The notes under the pieces: model-generated
What the model was told of the DNA's origin: nothing
Seen by the model: only the letters and a program-made list of their open reading frames with translations
Databases searched by the model: none
From: Victivallales bacterium
GTDB taxonomy: Bacteria; Verrucomicrobiota; Lentisphaeria; Oligosphaerales; Lenti-02
Assembly: GCA_018648945.1 (NCBI GenBank)
Contig: JABGQJ010000111.1
Coordinates: 1-15,050, forward strand
Length of the DNA stretch: 15,050 nt
Direction of reading: 5' to 3'
Translations under genes and position numbers: made by a program
Shown here: positions 13,124 to 15,050 of the stretch, piece by piece
Layout of the letters: each line of letters starts with the position of its first letter
Numbering within the stretch: the first letter of the stretch is position 1

Positions 13124-13147
13124 GGCCTCTGGCCAAGGCCCGAGGCC
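13124..13147 (-). other. Intercistronic hairpin between the MFS and GH42-like genes
   Basis: GGCCTC (13124-13129) pairs with GAGGCC (13142-13147). Inside it GGC (13131-13133) pairs with GCC (13138-13140) around a CAAG loop, separated by one T/C mismatch. It lies in the 54-bp gap, about 9 bp upstream of the GGAG site's AT-rich lead-in and just after the MFS stop. It could set the mRNA end or differential expression of the two genes; there is no T-run. Confidence 0.4.
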
Positions 13148-13154
13148 CTGCCAG

Positions 13155-14384
13155 CTATCTGTCCTTCTGCGGCAATGCGACACTGCCTGGCCGCGAGTCG
13201 CGCCCCGCTGCTGACAGGAGGAACGCGATGACATAGAGAGCGCCCCCCACCAGAAACGGCAGCGCCGGTTCTGCAAAGAACTCAAGGACAAGCCATATCA
13301 GTGCGGGGCCGGCCGCTGTACCCAGATCCGATGCCGACGCGAAACGGGCGAAGGACTTGGAGCCCTGCTTCCCGGCCTGCGAGGTCAACGACAGATGAAC
13401 CGTTGTGGCGCAGACGAAGAAGCAGAGCAGCAGGCCAAGCAGAACTGGCAGGAGAGACACAACCGATGCCGCGAGCAGAGAGAGCGCCGCGGCCGCCATG
13501 AAGACCGTCGTGCCACGCTTGTGCCCAATCCGGTCGAGAACATGCCCGATAAGCGGTGCCCCCAACGTGCCGACGATGTGCCTGGAAGCCAACAGGATGC
13601 CATTGATGACAACGATTCCAACGACGATCGACCCCATCGTGACGGACTGACCGATCTTCTCCCGCAGCGAATAGCCAAGAGACGCTGCCACCGCCGACAA
13701 CGCCAATCCTGAAACGGTCGCACACAGGAGCAGGCTGTATCGGCGATGTCCTGCGTCGGTGGGTTCCGGATTCATGAACTGCGATGTGTGGACATGCCGA
13801 TGCACCCCGGCAGCAATGGCGGCCGGAACTGCCAACATGGAGCTTGCGGCCAGGATCACGAAGGTCAGCGTGTTCCCCACCTGCTCGTACAGCAACCCGC
13901 CGAGGAGAAAACCGGCGATGGAGCCCATGCGGGAGATCCCGTGGAAGAGGCCCACCGACCGGCCGACCGAGTGATCGCCGCCGCTGTCTACGGCGACCAT
14001 CGTTCCCAGCTGTCTGAGAAAAGACCAACACAGCCCCCACGTCATCCGCGCAAGCAGGAGGATCGTGAAGTTGCTGACGATCCCGTATAGCAGGCTGGTG
14101 CCAGCACCGACGGTAAGAGCCAGCACGAGGATGAACGTGGCGTGGAATCGCCCGACAAGTCTCTCGGCAACGTGATTGGTCAGCAGGCGGATCCAGCGAT
14201 TCACGGAAAGCAGGATGCCGACCTGAAAGCCGAGAATCCCTAGATCCTCGAAGTGCGTTGGCAGGATCGTGTAGAGGGCTTGGTCACCCAACAAGGAGAA
14301 GGCCACTGCTACAGAAACCAGTACCGCAGCACGCTGTGGCGTGTGGCGCTGCGATTCATCTTGTCCCACCATTGTTGTCTTCAT
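13155..14384 (-). CDS. MFS transporter
   Basis: A 409-aa integral membrane protein when started at the ATG at 14384. An upstream GTG at 14450 would run into the previous gene, and an ATG at 14372 is also possible; none has a strong ribosome site. About 12 membrane segments can be followed, for example 20-42, 83-103, 105-130, 154-195, 216-238, 250-282, 292-328 and 358-394. The MFS-type loop signatures are a basic NRWIRLLTN stretch after the second helix (62-70) and APLIGHVLDRIGHKRG (276-291) between the halves, matching the G-x-x-x-D-R-x-G-x-x-R pattern. A hydrophilic central loop (197-215) is rich in histidine at its start. MFS carriers move small molecules by proton coupling. Its position between a beta-helix gene and a GH42-like gene suggests uptake of sugars or uronates, but the substrate is not shown by sequence. 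Confidence 0.85.
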   Translation of the reverse strand: MKTTMVGQDESQRHTPQRAAVLVSVAVAFSLLGDQALYTILPTHFEDLGILGFQVGILLSVNRWIRLLTNHVAERLVGRFHATFILVLALTVGAGTSLLYGIVSNFTILLLARMTWGLCWSFLRQLGTMVAVDSGGDHSVGRSVGLFHGISRMGSIAGFLLGGLLYEQVGNTLTFVILAASSMLAVPAAIAAGVHRHVHTSQFMNPEPTDAGHRRYSLLLCATVSGLALSAVAASLGYSLREKIGQSVTMGSIVVGIVVINGILLASRHIVGTLGAPLIGHVLDRIGHKRGTTVFMAAAALSLLAASVVSLLPVLLGLLLCFFVCATTVHLSLTSQAGKQGSKSFARFASASDLGTAAGPALIWLVLEFFAEPALPFLVGGALYVIAFLLSAAGRDSRPGSVALPQKDR

Positions 14385-14409
14385 TCCCGGTTGCGAGCAG
14401 CATTGCTCT

Positions 14410-15048
14410 TTATCGCGGTGCAGCCCCTTGACGAGAGGGGGGCATTGCACCCAGTCGCCGCTTCAACTGGGCTTCGTACAAGTTCTGGGGACGCAGCTTG
14501 GCGGGCTCGATCCCCTCATACCAGCGCCCGTCCAACGCAGTTTGTGACTTGCCCTTGGGGCGGACCCCGATGATGTTGATCATCTCCGGTGCCCAGCGGG
14601 CGGGAAAGCGGACGGGGCGCTGGGTACGGATGTTCCACCACGTGCTCCAAGCCCCGCAATTCCGGCCCAGCTTGGCGCCGCCGCCGGAATGGAAGATGTT
14701 GGTCCCCACGCCGGCATCGATGTCGGTGAAGAGGTTCGCATGGTTGGCGTACTTGTGGTGGTCGAAGGCCAGATCGATGCCACGCCCGCTGTGGACTGCA
14801 TTTCCCGCCGACCTGCGGACCATGGTAATGTCATGGATGAACTTGGTGCGGAAGTCAAAATGGGCCAGAAGCAGATCCGTTCCCTTGAGGCTTATGCCGT
14901 GGTGCCCGGTGCTGGTGCGGAGAGGATTGGGCTTTCTGGCCGATGTCAACACCACACCGGTCACCGTACTGTTGGCTCCGCCGATGAATACGCCGCTGTC
15001 GGCATTGTGGACCTTGATGTCCCGGACCCAGCCGTTGCGGATATCCTT
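14410..15048 (-). CDS. Right-handed beta-helix protein, C-terminal part (5' truncated by window edge)
   Basis: The frame is open from the window end (first full codon at 15048) to TAA at 14412-14410: 212 residues. It begins with beta-helix coils (DIRNGWVRDIKVHNADSGVF, then IGGANSTVTGVVLTS), followed by HHGISLKGTDLLLAHFDF and a His-rich FDHHKYANHANLFTDIDAG turn. The conserved-looking GGGAKLGRNCGAWSTWWNI block then leads to a basic tail. The C-terminal part recalls the DUF4955-type region found on bacterial polysaccharide-degrading beta-helix proteins; that identity is from memory. It is probably exported, but the signal peptide lies outside the window. It is 25 bp upstream of the MFS gene on the same strand, so it likely leads or belongs to an operon with the MFS and GH42-like genes. 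Confidence 0.75.
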   Translation of the reverse strand, partial: KDIRNGWVRDIKVHNADSGVFIGGANSTVTGVVLTSARKPNPLRTSTGHHGISLKGTDLLLAHFDFRTKFIHDITMVRRSAGNAVHSGRGIDLAFDHHKYANHANLFTDIDAGVGTNIFHSGGGAKLGRNCGAWSTWWNIRTQRPVRFPARWAPEMINIIGVRPKGKSQTALDGRWYEGIEPAKLRPQNLYEAQLKRRLGAMPPSRQGAAPR

Positions 15049-15050
15049 GA

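Overview
The window is GC-rich, with strong G/C bias at third codon positions, and probably comes from an uncultured environmental bacterium. Its content fits the Planctomycetota / Armatimonadota / Lentisphaerota / Hydrogenedentota range: exported parallel beta-helix proteins, a PQQ-like propeller, a ceramidase-like protein, LamG and metallophosphoesterase fusions, and a GH42-like enzyme with no SusC/SusD pair. The phylum is inferred from gene content only. No rRNA, tRNA, CRISPR array or transposase was seen.

Layout. Positions 2-490 (+) are the 3' end of a PQQ-like beta-propeller gene. It converges on a minus-strand block: a 203-aa nucleotidyltransferase-fold protein (1516-2127) overlapping by 26 bp a 341-aa winged-helix protein (516-1541). 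The pair has its own promoter-like site and a small palindrome (2133-2163). Just upstream on the same strand are a possible 39-aa ORF (2152-2271) and a membrane-anchored C39-like cysteine peptidase (2465-3085).

From 3223 the plus strand carries a cytoplasmic neutral-ceramidase-like protein, an exported 949-aa beta-helix protein with a C-terminal CBM9-like domain, a 521-bp non-coding gap, and an exported 807-aa LamG + metallophosphoesterase-like protein. The gap is full of GC hairpins bounded by imperfect terminal inverted repeats. The last plus-strand gene converges, over a shared hairpin, on a minus-strand run: a truncated beta-helix protein (14410 to the window end), an MFS transporter (13155-14384) and an exported GH42-like glycoside hydrolase (10422-13100).

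How the genes may work together. The right two thirds look like a carbohydrate-processing locus. Exported beta-helix and GH42-like enzymes would cut glycans outside the cytoplasm, the MFS carrier could import the products, and the ceramidase-like and phosphoesterase-like proteins may act on lipid or phosphate-bearing substrates. The polymer is unknown. The left third holds the most unusual system: a toxin-antitoxin-like nucleotidyltransferase / winged-helix pair in the reverse order to AbiE, with one catalytic aspartate apparently replaced.
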